Assembly (NCBI GenBank): GCA_027943245.1
Contig: JANDJZ010000679.1
Location: forward strand, 1-37,602
Direction: 5' to 3'
Origin: Acanthamoeba sp. SK_2022b
Taxonomy: Eukaryota; Discosea; Longamoebia; Acanthamoebidae
DNA length: 37,602 bases
Part shown: positions 1 to 11,441 of the stretch, one piece after another
How positions within the stretch are numbered: position 1 is the stretch's first letter
How the letters are laid out: each line of letters opens with the position of its first letter
Made by a program: the position numbers and the translations under genes
Notes under the pieces: model-generated
Told to the model about the DNA's origin: nothing
What the model saw: only the letters and a program-made list of their open reading frames with translations
Databases searched by the model: none

Positions 1-2899
1 CTGGCCAAGGAGTGCACGGCCGAGGCCATGCGCAAGGACCCCTCCATTCCGCGCTTCGTCGCCGGCGCGCTGGGTCCCACCAACCGCACGGCCTCTGTCT
101 CGCCCAAGGTCGAGGATCCGGCCTTCCGTAACGTCAGTACGTCGCCGCCTTCGCTTCTTCCAAAGGCTGCCTTGCACCCCCCTCGAGTCGCCTTCGGGCC
201 ATTCGCTCACCCATGGCCTCGCCTCCTCTTTCTTGCGCGCGCGCAGCCTTCGAGGAGCTGGTCGAAGCCTACACAGAGCAGGCCAAGGGTCTGTACGACG
301 GCGGCGCCGACATCCTGCTGGTGGAGACCATCTTCGACACGCTGAACGCCAAGGCCGCCCTCTACGCGCTCATCGAGCTCTTCGAGGACCCCAAGTACCC
401 CCGAATCCCTCTCTTCGTACGTCGCCACGCTTATTTTATTTTATTTTTATTATTTATTGGGCTTTGTATTTAATGGTGCATTTAGTTGACGATCTTTGTT
501 GTGCGTAGATCTCTGGTACGGTCATCGACAAGAACGGACGTACGCTGTCCGGTCAGACCGTGGAGGCGTTCTACATTAGCGTTGCCCACGCCAAGCCCCT
601 CGCCGTCGGCCTCAACTGTGCCCTCGGTATCGTTTTCCTCCCTCCCATTGGCCAGGGCTCGCGGGTCGGTCGTTCGCTCACCTCGTCGCCTCCTCGCTCG
701 ATGCCCCTCGCGGCGTGCAGGCGCCGTTGAAATCCGCCCCTTCCTGCAGCAGATCTCCAACCTGGCCGAGTGTTACGTGTCGTGTTACCCCAACGCCGGT
801 CTGCCCAACGGCATGGGCGGCTACGACGAGACCCCCGAGATGACCGCCGCCTTCCTCAGGCACGCACTAACTCGTAGAAATTTATTTATTTATTTTTATT
901 TTTTAATAAATTTGTTTGGTGCTAACGTATTTATTTATTTATTTAATTATTTCAGGGAGTTCGCCGATGAGGGGCTGATCAATGTGGCGGGAGGCTGTTG
1001 CGGTACCACGCCCGACACCATTCGCGCGGCGACGGCGGCCCTCAAGGGCGTGAGCCCTCGCAAGATCCCGCAGCTGCCGCCCTACCTCCGCCTGTCGGGC
1101 CTCGAGCTGCTCACCTTCACGCCCGACCTCAACTTCGTGAACGTCGGCGAGCGGTGTAACGTCACCGGCTCCCGCGCGTTCGCCAACCTCATCAAGGCCA
1201 ACAACTTTGACGTACGCCTCGCTTCGCGGTCTCGCCCCTGCTCTTGGGCTTGCTCACCGCTCGACGTCCATTCCATTGTCGTGGGGCGCGTGAGGACTGC
1301 AGAAAGCGCTGGAGGTCGCCAAGCTGCAGATCCAGAACGGAGCTCAGATCCTCGACATCAACTTTGACGAGGCCATGCTGGACAGCGAGGCCTCCATGTC
1401 GAGGTTCCTGCGCCTCATCGCCTCGGAGCCGGACATCTCGCGCGTGCCGGTGATGCTGGACTCGTCCAAGTTCTCGGTCATCCACACGGGCCTGCGGCTG
1501 GTGCAGGGCAAGTGCATCGTCAACAGCATCAGCTTGAAGGAGGGCGAGGCCGACTTCCTCGACAAGGCCCGCCTCATCCAAAAGTTCGGCGCCGCCGTTG
1601 TCGTCATGGCCGTACGCGAACGCCACTCGTTATTTTATTTATTTATTTATTTATTTCAATTTATTTTATATTTTATAAATTTATGAGGGAGAGTGTGGGG
1701 CTGACCGTGTTCGTGCTCGCCCAGTTCGACGAGGAGGGTCAGGCCACGTCGGCCGAGCGCAAGTTCGAGATCTGCGAGCGCTCGTACCGACTCCTGACCG
1801 AGAAGGTGGGCTTCCTGCCGCAGGACATCATCTTCGATCCCAACATCCTCACCGTCGCCACCGGCATCGGTACGCGAGAGACTCCTTTCCATGTTGCTCT
1901 CCATCTCTTTCTCACACGCAGTTATTGTTACTGGTTTCGTGCCGCAGAGGAGCACAACAACTACGCTGTCAACTTCATCGAGGCCATCAAAGAGATCAAG
2001 GCGCGCCTCCCGCATGCCAAGGTGAGCGGTGGTGTCTCCAACTTGTCCTTCTCCTTCCGTGGCTTCGACTCCCTCCGGTACGCCCTCGCGCAGTTAGTAA
2101 CATTTTATTATATAATATAGAAATATAATCTGTTTTGATTATTAATTATTAAATATTACTGAACGGAAAATAAACTGTATTTATTTTTTCAAGATAAATA
2201 ATCGAGTGAATTTTTTGGCATTACAGAGAGGCCATGCACAGCGCGTTCCTGTACCACGCCATCAAGGCCGGAATGGACATGGGCATCGTCAACGCCGGCA
2301 ACCTGCCCATCTACGACTCCATTCCCAAGGAGGCGCTGGACCTCGTCGAGGACTGCATCTTCAACAGGCGACCCGACTCCACCGAGCGTCTGCTGGCCTA
2401 CGCCAGCTCGCAGGGCAAGGACAAGAAGGAGGCCTCCAAGACCGTCGACGAGTGGCGCACCACCCCCGTTGAGGAGAGGCTCAAGCACGCCCTCATCAAG
2501 GTACCCCTCTGACTTTTTAATTTATTTATTTTTAATTATTTTAATTAAATATAAATACATTAAAAAAGGATGGCGTCAGCTGATCACGGCACACACCTAC
2601 AGGGCATCGACCAGTACGTCGACGCGGACACTGAGGAGGCCAGGCTCAACAAGGAGAAGTTCCCCTCGGCCCTGAACATCATCGAGGGCCCTCTCATGGA
2701 CGGCATGAACATCGTCGGAGACCTGTTCGGCGCGGGCAAGATGTTCCTGCCGCAGGTGATCAAGTCGGCGCGGGTGATGAAGAAGGCGGTGGCCTACCTC
2801 ACGCCGTTCATGGAGGCCGAGAAGGAGGCGGCCAGGCTCGCCGGCGGGCGCGAGGCGGAGGAGAGCCAGGCGCCCAAGGTCCTGATGGCCACGGTCAAG

Positions 2900-2931
<32 letters not shown>

Positions 2932-3351
2932 GGGCGTCGTGCTGGGCTGCAACAACTACAAGGTCATCGACCTGGGCGTCATGACGCCGTGCGACAAGAT
3001 CATCAAGACCGCCATCGAGCACAACGTCGACGTCATCGGCCTCTCGGGCCTCATCACCCCCTCCCTCGACGAGATGGTCTTTGTCGCCAAGGAGCTCAAG
3101 AAGCACGGCCTCCAGATCCCCCTCCTCATCGGCGGCGCCACGACCTCGCGCGTGCACACGGCGGTCAAGATCTCCCCCAACTACGACCACCCGGTCATCC
3201 ACGTGGCCGACGCCTCGCGCTCCGTCTACGTCGTCTCCTCCCTGCTCGACCCCAACGCCAAGGCCGACTACGCCGCCGAGATCGCCGACGAGTACCTCGA
3301 GGTCCGCGAGGAGCACTACGCCTCCCTCCGCGAACGCAAGTGCGTCACCAC

Positions 3352-3441
<90 letters not shown>

Positions 3442-3458
3442 ACCCCTCTCTCACCAAC

Positions 3459-3527
<69 letters not shown>

Positions 3528-4893
3528 CACGCGAACTGCAGGTATCTGAGCTTGGAGGTGGCGCGTAAGAAGAAGCCGGTGGTGAACTGGAGCCGGGTGA
3601 CGCCGGTGACGCCGACGTTCCTGGGGGCGCGCAGGGTCGAGTACGAGCTGTCGGAGCTGGTGCCCTACATCGACTGGAACCCGTTCTTCCAGGTGTGGCA
3701 GCTGCGCGGGTCCTACCCGACGCGCAACTACCCGCGCGTGTTCGAGGACGCCAAGGTGGGCGAGCAGGCGCGGAAGCTGTTTGACGACGCGCAGGCGATG
3801 CTCAAGGAGATCATCGCGCAGCGCTCGCTCAAGGCCGTGGGCGTGGTGGCCTTCTACCCGGCCCAGTCGGTCCAGGAGGACATCGAGGTCTTTGACGGCG
3901 AGGCCCGCGAGACCCGCCTAGCCACCTTCTACGGCCTCCGGCAGCAGGCCGAGAAGGCCACCGACGAGCCCTACGCGGCCCTGGGCGACTTCGTGGCCCC
4001 CAAGGACAGCGGCGTCAAGGACTACATCGGCCTCTTTGCCGTGTCCGCCGGCTTCGGCCTCGACGAGCTCATCGCCGGCCACAAGGCCAAGCACGACGAC
4101 TTCTCCATCATCCTCGCCCAGGCCCTCGCCGATCGCCTGGTACGCGGCCACCGCGCGCGCCAGCTTGCTTTCTGCCAGGCTTGCATTCCACACGCAGACA
4201 CGCGCGCGTTCCATTCCATGCATTCCACACACAACACGCGCGAGCGGGGCTCACTCGCTCTTTGCCGTGCAGGCCGAGGCGTTCGCCGAGAAGCTGCACG
4301 CCGACGTGCGTACCAAGATGTGGGGCTACAGCAAGGACGAGCAGCTCGACGCCAGCGATCTCCTCAAGATCAAGTACCAGGTACTATTTATAATTATGCA
4401 TTTATTTATTTTCTATTTATACAGTTATAAAACAGTTAATTCATTTTTTTATCAAATATTATCTGCGATTTTGTAGGGTATCCGTCCGGCGCCCGGCTAT
4501 CCCACGCAGCCCGACCACACGGAGAAGATCACGATGTGGAACCTGATGAAGATCAAGGAGGAGTCGGGCATCGAGCTCACCGAGTCATTGGCCATGCTCC
4601 CCGCCGCCTCCGTGTCGGGTCTCTACTTTGCCAACGAGCACGCCAAGTACTTTGCCGTGGGCAAGGTCACCAAGGATCAGGTACGAACATCGTCCTTGTC
4701 TATTATTTATTTACTTTATTTATTTACTTTATTTGTTTTTGTTTTTGTTTTTTGTTTTTTGTTTTTGTTTGGTCTTGTTACCAACGCTCACTCCATGATG
4801 CGTGCGTCACAGATCAACGAGTACGCGCAGAGGAAGGGCCAATCGGTCGAGGAGGCGGAGAAGTGGCTCTCGGCCAACCTCAGCTACCAGTAG
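1..4893 (+). CDS. metH: Cobalamin-dependent methionine synthase, 5' end cut by window
   Basis: Transfers a methyl group from methyltetrahydrofolate to homocysteine via cobalamin. Fourteen exons remain: 1-136, 247-416, 509-626, 721-859, 956-1211, 1303-1611, 1725-1869, 1948-2077, 2227-2500, 2603-3339, 3542-4139, 4273-4380, 4477-4680, 4813-4893. They encode 1134 residues, so roughly the first 90-100 of a normal MetH are missing. In order: homocysteine domain with zinc ligands in GLNCALG and GGCC; pterin domain ([21 protein letters not shown]); cobalamin cap and binding domain with the DVHDIGKN histidine and [13 protein letters not shown]; AdoMet reactivation domain with RGSYP and RPAPGYP. All junctions keep frame. 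The intron at 860-955 is GC-AG, and the one at 3340-3541 is almost wholly TG and CA repeats. Stop TAG at 4891. Confidence 0.97.
3367..3526. repeat. (TG)37 followed by (CA)33 in a metH intron
   Basis: A pure TG tract (3367-3440) is followed after 20 nt by a pure CA tract (3461-3526), inside the intron 3340-3541. The two arms are complementary, so the transcript could fold into a stem of about 33 bp. A short TC run precedes it. Confidence 0.95.
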
Positions 4894-4974
4894 GGGCCCG
4901 AGAGGATTTTGTGTCGTCCTTCCATCACCTTTTCAATAACCAGGACATGAGCCAAATCACACCAACAAGCTGCA

Positions 4975-5032
4975 AGTGGGGGGGGGGTACAAAGAGGAAG
5001 GTGGTGAGGTGAGGATCATAAGCTTCGACAAG
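4975..5032 (-). pseudogene. Relic of tetraspan gene 2, first exon and donor only
   Basis: Read on the minus strand, this segment matches the second half of exon 1 of the gene at 20105-21454 (residues around LYTLMILTTFLF), its donor and the poly-C start of intron 1. The 5' half of the exon, the ATG and the leader are missing, and a short duplication (CTCAC) interrupts the match. It lies just beyond the 3' end of HExxxH copy A, as the intact gene does beyond copy B, and falls in the metH 3' flank. It cannot be expressed as a protein and marks one end of the duplicated block. Confidence 0.85.
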
Positions 5033-5168
5033 TAGGCCTGCAGTAGCTTGCATTCTGGGCAAGATTCACACTGTCACACATGAGTTTAAATGTAGTTGTT
5101 GGCTGATATATATTATTGATACGAATTACACGATAAGTCCTGAACACCTTCTGGGGTTCCCTCGTCGT

Positions 5169-7056
5169 TTACAACCAAAAGGTGCGGATTGGTTGCTTCT
5201 TCGTCTCCGAAGAGGCGCCTCTTCCTTTGCCAGGGCCCGTCGGCCCAATGTAGACATAACGCACGGCCAGCTCCTTCTTGGGATTCCACACCGGATCGGC
5301 GTTGAAGGCCGCGTCGAGCAGCTTGTTGGTCTGGGCGGTGATGACGGCGTAGGCCGCCGCCGAAGGGTCGGTGAGCACAGCCAGCGTGGCGGCCGACAGC
5401 ACGTGGGCGGCCGTGGCCTCGGGAGGCAGCTTCGACAGGTCCGCGTTCGGGTCTGTGAGAAAGAAGAAAAAACCACCAACACCTGACGTCAGCATCGTTT
5501 ACTTTGGCGCCCAACTCTGGAGGAGGAGGGACCGGGCAAGTACCGAGGAGAAGTGGGACGAGTGTTGAGGCGGTGGTCTCGTCGTCCTGAGACCAGGTGG
5601 TGATGTCTTGAATGGTCAGGCCCTTGAGCGCGTTCAGCTTCTTGGTGGCGATCACGGCTCCGACCTGCTCGGCAATGGACTGCATCAGCTTGAGGTCGTA
5701 GGTCTGGTTGCCGTAGTTCTGGATCGTGATCGTGGTGTGGCCGCCGTTCTGGGACACCACGAAGTCGATGATCTCGTCGATGAGCTGGCTGTAGTTCGCC
5801 TTGCTTATCGCCGGGAGCGTAGTGAGAGCGTTGAGGGCGCCCTTGCCCACCGACAGCCTCAGGATGTCGGTCGGGTGCGTGTCGAGCTTGCCGCCAGGCC
5901 TTTGGCTGGTTACGAAGCGCAGCCAATCGGCCGACGGCCCAAGGACCTGGAGGTTGAGAACCGAGAAAAAGATGGCGAGGTTGAGGTGGAAATCGGGGCC
6001 GTAGTGCATCAGACCGTAGACGTCGGATGCCTGACGTCACGCCACGCCACGCCGTACAGACAACTCAGTCCAGTCACTTCACGTCGCGCCGGCCGTGCCT
6101 TGTGGGCTCAAGCTAGAGATGGAGAGCGTACAGCCTCGTCGATCCAGTACTGCCAGAGGTTGGCAAGAGTGAGGTCGGTGCCGCTGATGGCCTCATGCAC
6201 GGCCTTGCCGAGCTCGGTCAGCAGGCCGGGATCGGCGTGCAGGACATCGTGGCCGCCGACCTCATGCGCGAGGGACGCCCACAGCAGCGGATGTGCGCGG
6301 TAGGTGCCGGGTAGCGACACGGCAGCGACCGATCCGTTAAAGAGCTGCTGGATCGTGTCGGGCGTGATCGTAAAAGGACCTAAAGCACCGATCTGCACGA
6401 CACATCCAGGCCTCAAGTGAGACACAAGTGTATCATGGGCCTCAGGCAACCTGGTGAACCATACCCTCTGGAACATGGCAAGAGGCGGGATCTTCTCAAT
6501 GAGCGGAAGATTGAGCTTCTGGCGCGTTTCGCCGTCGAGGAAGCCGTTGTAGAGGGTCCCGCACACGGCCTGGAATCGGTGGAGGTAGTCCCGCGTGGGC
6601 AGGTATTCGGACACGTGCTGATAGACCGCCGCACACACGGTCTCCATGAACGTCGGGTTCATGTTGATCGCCTTCTGGAACTGGCTGAAGTTGTCCAGGA
6701 GCGGTTGCGAGTAGTTCTGCTGGTAGGTCTGGGGCAGGAACGGAGCCATCTTCTCGACCACTGCCTGCATATCGCTGCATCGATCGGTAGTGAATAACAC
6801 GTGCTGGAAGTGTTTGGTTGTCCTCGATACTGTATCAGAACATATGTAGCATCAGGTACGGCGGTCTACACAGGTACCTGGTGCTAGGGACGGTGATGTC
6901 CGGGGAAAGGCCGAAGAGGCTGGTGTTGTTCACGAGATAGGACACGCTGGCCTTGAAGTTGTCGATAACCGACGCTGGAGCTTTTGACTGTTCTTCGACG
7001 ACACTGCTCTCTTTGACAATGGCCAGCTTCTTCATGTGGGTGTTTATCGACTTCAT
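5169..7056 (-). CDS. HExxxH zincin-like protein, copy A
   Basis: Five exons on the minus strand: 7056-6878, 6774-6465, 6392-6132, 6030-5544, 5452-5169, giving 506 residues. I do not recognise a named family. About 210 residues in is the sequence LAHEVGGHDVLHAD, containing HEVGGH (an HExxxH zinc-binding pattern). It is followed about 40 residues later by DEAASD, an ExxxD pattern like the third ligand and Asp of gluzincins. This suggests a zinc metallopeptidase-like fold (inference). No signal peptide or membrane segment is evident. The gene shares every intron position and phase with copy B (17995-19867) and is intact, with differences scattered across all exons and a longer N-terminal linker (59 against 54 codons in exon 1). 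Its upstream flank and the relic at 4975-5032 are also duplicated. Confidence 0.85.
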
Positions 7057-7335
7057 CTTCCTGTCCTCTTGTTCAACGCTTGGGCCGGGTCCGCCTCCTA
7101 TTTTCGGTCTGCATCGACCAAGCCAGAAAGGTTTAGGTGTACTCGAAAAACCAAAGTTGTAATGGCACGGCTAATGAGGTTGTACTCTTGACTTCACAGA
7201 GATTGCGTGTTCAGGGTGGGGTCTTGCAAGCTTGTGAACTGCGTTGGAGAAGAACGACCCTGACCAAGGGATTTTATGGGCACTGCTATATAGATATCCA
7301 GCTGCTGCTTCCCATTGGACGCCTTGCCCCACACT
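7057..7335 (-). promoter_or_regulatory. Upstream region of HExxxH copy A, shared with copy B
   Basis: Aligned in reverse, this flank matches 17668-17994 upstream of copy B. Conserved stretches include TATTTTCGGTCTGCATCGAC just upstream of the ATG, GATTGCGTGT, and CTGCTTCCCATTGG at the far end. It therefore probably carries the shared leader and promoter. No TATA box was assigned. Confidence 0.6.
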
Positions 7336-7480
7336 TCTTTAAGTTTCTATTTGTCGAAAGTGTCCGTGGGCCTGTTCTCCGAAACATGATTCGGTTCCTC
7401 CTCCGAGAAAAAAGTGATCTCTATTTCGAACCTTCCAATACAAAAAAGGCGCCATATGGCCGAGAAAAGGCATGAGGGGC

Positions 7481-8690
7481 TTTGGGCAAGATCAGAAACT
7501 GCAACAACCTGCAACAGCCATGCAAATTGAAAGGAGCCAGCACAGCAAGCAGTAAGGCCTTACAGTGGGCAGCAGACATACACAACCAATATGTGCCTGT
7601 GACACAAGGGCAGCCACAGCAACCTCTTACAGCTGATCCTCATGAAGATGAGAGTGACGTAACACATTTGCGCCAAAATCCTGGACCACAATGGCCTCAC
7701 CAATGGTGGAACATGGGCCACAACTGCTGCAAAGGAAGTTCTGCACCTGCACCAGCACACCAACTCAACAGGGACAGTGAGCACAGGCATTGCACTCACA
7801 CAGGGTCAAACATGCTGGTGTATGCACTATGCTGGCAGTGGGAGAGGGGGCCAGACCTGGTCTCAATCTTGCCAGCAACCATTGAGTAGCAGTGGTACAG
7901 CATTCATCATCAAAGAACAGTTGGTCTGCAGCTCCACTCATAACACCAAACCCAATGGCAAAAACCTGGCACAGGTGTTCTAACTACAACACAACATTTT
8001 GAACAGCTGTCCCATCAGGCAGTGAGGCCAAACACAACCACTTTATCAATAAACACATAGCAAACATAGTACAAGACAAGCAGCTAGTCACCTTGTGCTA
8101 AGGCACTGGAACGCAACTCTGACACCTGGAGAAAAATGGACCAACTATGGCAGCAATAGATACCAAAAACAGTACAAGGCCATGCTGTACCTAGTGAACT
8201 CTGCTAGAGTTGGGGACTCTCACTGCCACACCTATGTGCCTTGCCTGCTGGCAACCCAACCTGCCACCCACCCCATACCCAAGGAGTGTGGCCCTGTGGG
8301 AACAGCTGCAGCTTGCTGGCACAGCCAGCAGAGGAGATAAAAGCACAAGAAGAGACAACCAAAAGTGCCCAGAACACCTACAAAGGGCTTATAGAGCATC
8401 CAGACATAGGCCCTTCTGGAGCGCCAAGAATCAACAGGACATCACCACAGCCATCAACACACTTGCACCTGCACTCAGGCACAAAACAGCACCAGACTTA
8501 GACTTAGGTGGAGACCTCAGGAAAACGCCAGACCAACAAGTACCAGAAGACCTGGGTGCAACACACCCTGCAAATTAGTGAGAAACAGAAGAAATTACAC
8601 TTTAAAGCTTCCAGCTGTGTTTTGAGTCTGCAGTTGGTGGAGGCTCACATAAGGCTAGTAAGATCACAAGGCCTTAAGCTACTTGAACTT
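7481..8690. other. CpG-depleted, gene-free block
   Basis: By hand count, 7481-8640 has five CpG dinucleotides (7658, 7671, 8112, 8422, 8526), while neighbouring exons have many per 100 bases. CA is very abundant on the plus strand, and the TTTATT tracts of local introns are absent. All frames are broken by stops, the longest open stretches being about 120-135 codons without recognisable domains. No terminal inverted repeat was found. It could be a decayed mobile or viral insertion. The stretch 7336-7480 before it holds nothing I recognise. Confidence 0.75.
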
Positions 8691-8787
8691 CGTCCCAGAC
8701 CTTCCATTATTTCACTTTGTTCATGTATCTGTTTTTTTCTTTTTTTTCTTTTTTTGGTTAAAGATTTATTGGACGTGATTTTTCTCC

Positions 8788-11380
8788 TCACGCGGTGTTG
8801 TGTTCCCTCCACTCGGCGATGCGAGACTTAAGGGAGTAGTTGGGGTAGAGCTTGGCCTCCAGTGCGCCGTTGGTCATCGGCGACACCGCCTTCTTCTGGA
8901 TCCACTCCTCGATCGCGCTCCTGTTGTACGTGCGCGCGTGAATGCGTGAGCGAACCGGCAACTACCCGCGACACGCCAATGATCGAGGGGAGAGGAGGAG
9001 CCTCGTACTTCTCGTAGGTGTGGCCGTCGCTGGCGACGACGGGGTCCTTCATGAGCTCCTGGGTGATGGGGCACAGGAACTCCTCTGGCGGCTCGTTCTC
9101 CTTCTCCCTCCTCTTGCCCTTGCCCTTGCCCTCCTCCTCTTCATCATCACCGTCGTCGCCCTTCTGCTTCTCCTTGGCCGGCTGGTCGGGGAAGGGCAGG
9201 TCCCGCATCTGCTCGAGCGCGGCGGCGAGCCGGCACTCGCTCCGGCGCAGGGCCTGGGCCACGGCCTCCACCTGCACGGGGAAGAAGCTGCACTCGGAGG
9301 CGAGCAGGCCCAGCAGCGTGTCGACCTTGGTGAGGTCCGGCCTGTGCGAGTCGAGCCGGAACTGGAGCGGCACGATGCCCAGGCTCTCCAGCGACTTCAC
9401 CATACGGCCCTTCTCCCCCGGGTTCTGCGTTGTGTAGTAATTTTGATTGTTAATATTAGTTATTTTATTTTATTTTATTTTATTTTATTTTATTTTATTT
9501 TATTTTATTTTTGAACTAAGAAATGATAAATATGATAAAATTATGAAAATGAGAATAAAATACCTCGAGGAAGCTGACAAAGACGATCTTGGCCGGGTAG
9601 ACCTCCGTGTAGTACTTGTAGAACAGCTGCGCAAAGTACTCGCCCTTGCTCTTCTCGTTCTCGATCTCTGCGTGGCCAAGAATCAGTCACGTGCATCGTT
9701 GCGGTGCATAGTGAGGGTTGGGGGGCTGCGCACCGTCGGTCACGGCAATGAAGAACTTGACGACCGTCTTCTTCTGGTAGTAGTCCCACAGGGCTGCCCG
9801 GGGGAAAAATAATTAATAATTAATAATAAATAATAAATAAAACCAACATTGGAAATGGCAACACAGTGTGCATAGACGTGGTGGCCGTACCGCAAGCGGG
9901 GGCGGTGAGGCCATCGGCGGGCGTGGAGGTGGCGCACTCGAGCACGTCCTCGATCGTGCGCGGCATCGTCTGCGTTGCGTCATCGCACGCCGACGTCAGC
10001 ACAACAGCACAACATACAACACACAGCGTGCAAGCGACAAGAACCTTGGGAGTAAACGACTTGACGTTGAAGAAGAGCAGGTCGGCCTTGGTGAGGGCGG
10101 CCAGCAGCGAGCCGATGATCGTCGCCGTTCGGATCGCTGTCAGTCAGCACACAGTTTTAGGCCCTGAGCTCAGCTGCTGTGCCTCCATGCACTCGCACAG
10201 GGGCAGGGCGGGCAGTCGTACCAATGTCCATGGAGTAGGAGGCGTCGCCCATGACCACGACCGGCGGCTCCAGCGGAAGGAAGATGTCCTTGAGCCTGGC
10301 GCCACGGTTGTGTCGTGAGCCAATTCAATTCAATTTGAAATCGAATTTGAAATTGTAATTGTGATTGAAATTGAAATTGAAATCAAAATTGAAATGGAAA
10401 TCGTAGAGCGCAAGAGATGCGCGCTATACCTCTTCTGTGCCACGGGGACGAGCTTCTGGTAGAAGGCGATGCCGTTCATCTTGAAGTAGAGCAGGCGCTC
10501 CATGAGCTTGCCGTAGGAGAAGTTGGGCTCCTCGCCGGCGTCGATCCTCTGCGCGATGACGGCGTCGACCTCGTTGGAGCTCAGCTCCTCGTAGTACCAC
10601 ACCAGCGTGTCCAGTTTCTATGCAACCGCATTCCACGCCACACGCACACATAGCTCAGCCATGACATGTGTCCGGAATGCATGGAATGCGTGCGAGCGTG
10701 CGCCGCGGCGGTACCTCGTAGACGGCCACCTGGGCCTTGACCTTGAGGGACATGTCGGGGAGGTTCTTGCGCAGGAAGCTGTAGGGGAACTTGTAGCGCA
10801 GGACCAGCTCCTCGGCGTTCTCGGGCGTGAGCTTCTGGGCCTGCACGACCAGCGAGTCCTCGGGTGCCGGCTCGCCAAACACGAACGCGAGGAACCAAGG
10901 CAGCTGGAAGTCGGTCGGGTGCAAGTGCACGAGGTCGGCCAACTCTTGCCTGGCCACCACCACCATACGTCAACAACACTTCAACTATGTGCGTTGCGTG
11001 TGTGCGTGTGAACGAACCAGGGCTCCTTGGGGAGCTGCAAGGCGTAGAACTCGAGGTTCTCCTTCGACAGGGAGAGCGTCCAGCGCTTGGCACGCTTGGC
11101 CAGGGCGCCGCTGACCGAGGTCTGCTGCGTCTCTGCAATTGTTATGACATAAATAGAGAAAAGAAAATCAATTAGAATCAATTAGAATAAATTAGAATTA
11201 TAGGGCATGACGAACCAACGCCGGGCACGTCCTTCTTGAGGTCGTTGATCTTGGCGCGTATGAAGCCCAGTGTCTTGGGCTTGGCGGTGGCCTGCTTCTC
11301 CAACCGCGCGACCTTCTTCTCCAGCGCACGCAGCCGCCTTGGCCCGTCTTCGTTGCGTACACGCACGCACGCACGGACAC

Positions 11381-11441
<61 letters not shown>

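Noticed and set aside
2597..3523. Long open frame on the minus strand opposite metH
   Set aside because: It is the GC-rich antisense shadow of metH exon 10 extended by the CA/TG repeat, and lacks any recognisable domain.
3345..3540. Proteins made of CV or HT repeats across the TG/CA tracts
   Set aside because: They are translations of intronic dinucleotide repeats here and at 11383-11440 and 14083-14145.
6223..6240. Classical HExxH metallopeptidase site
   Set aside because: The sequence is HEVGGH, with three residues between Glu and the second His, so it is HExxxH rather than HExxH.
9461..9511. CRISPR-like repeat arrays
   Set aside because: All repeats seen are short uninterrupted microsatellites without unique spacers, in eukaryotic introns.
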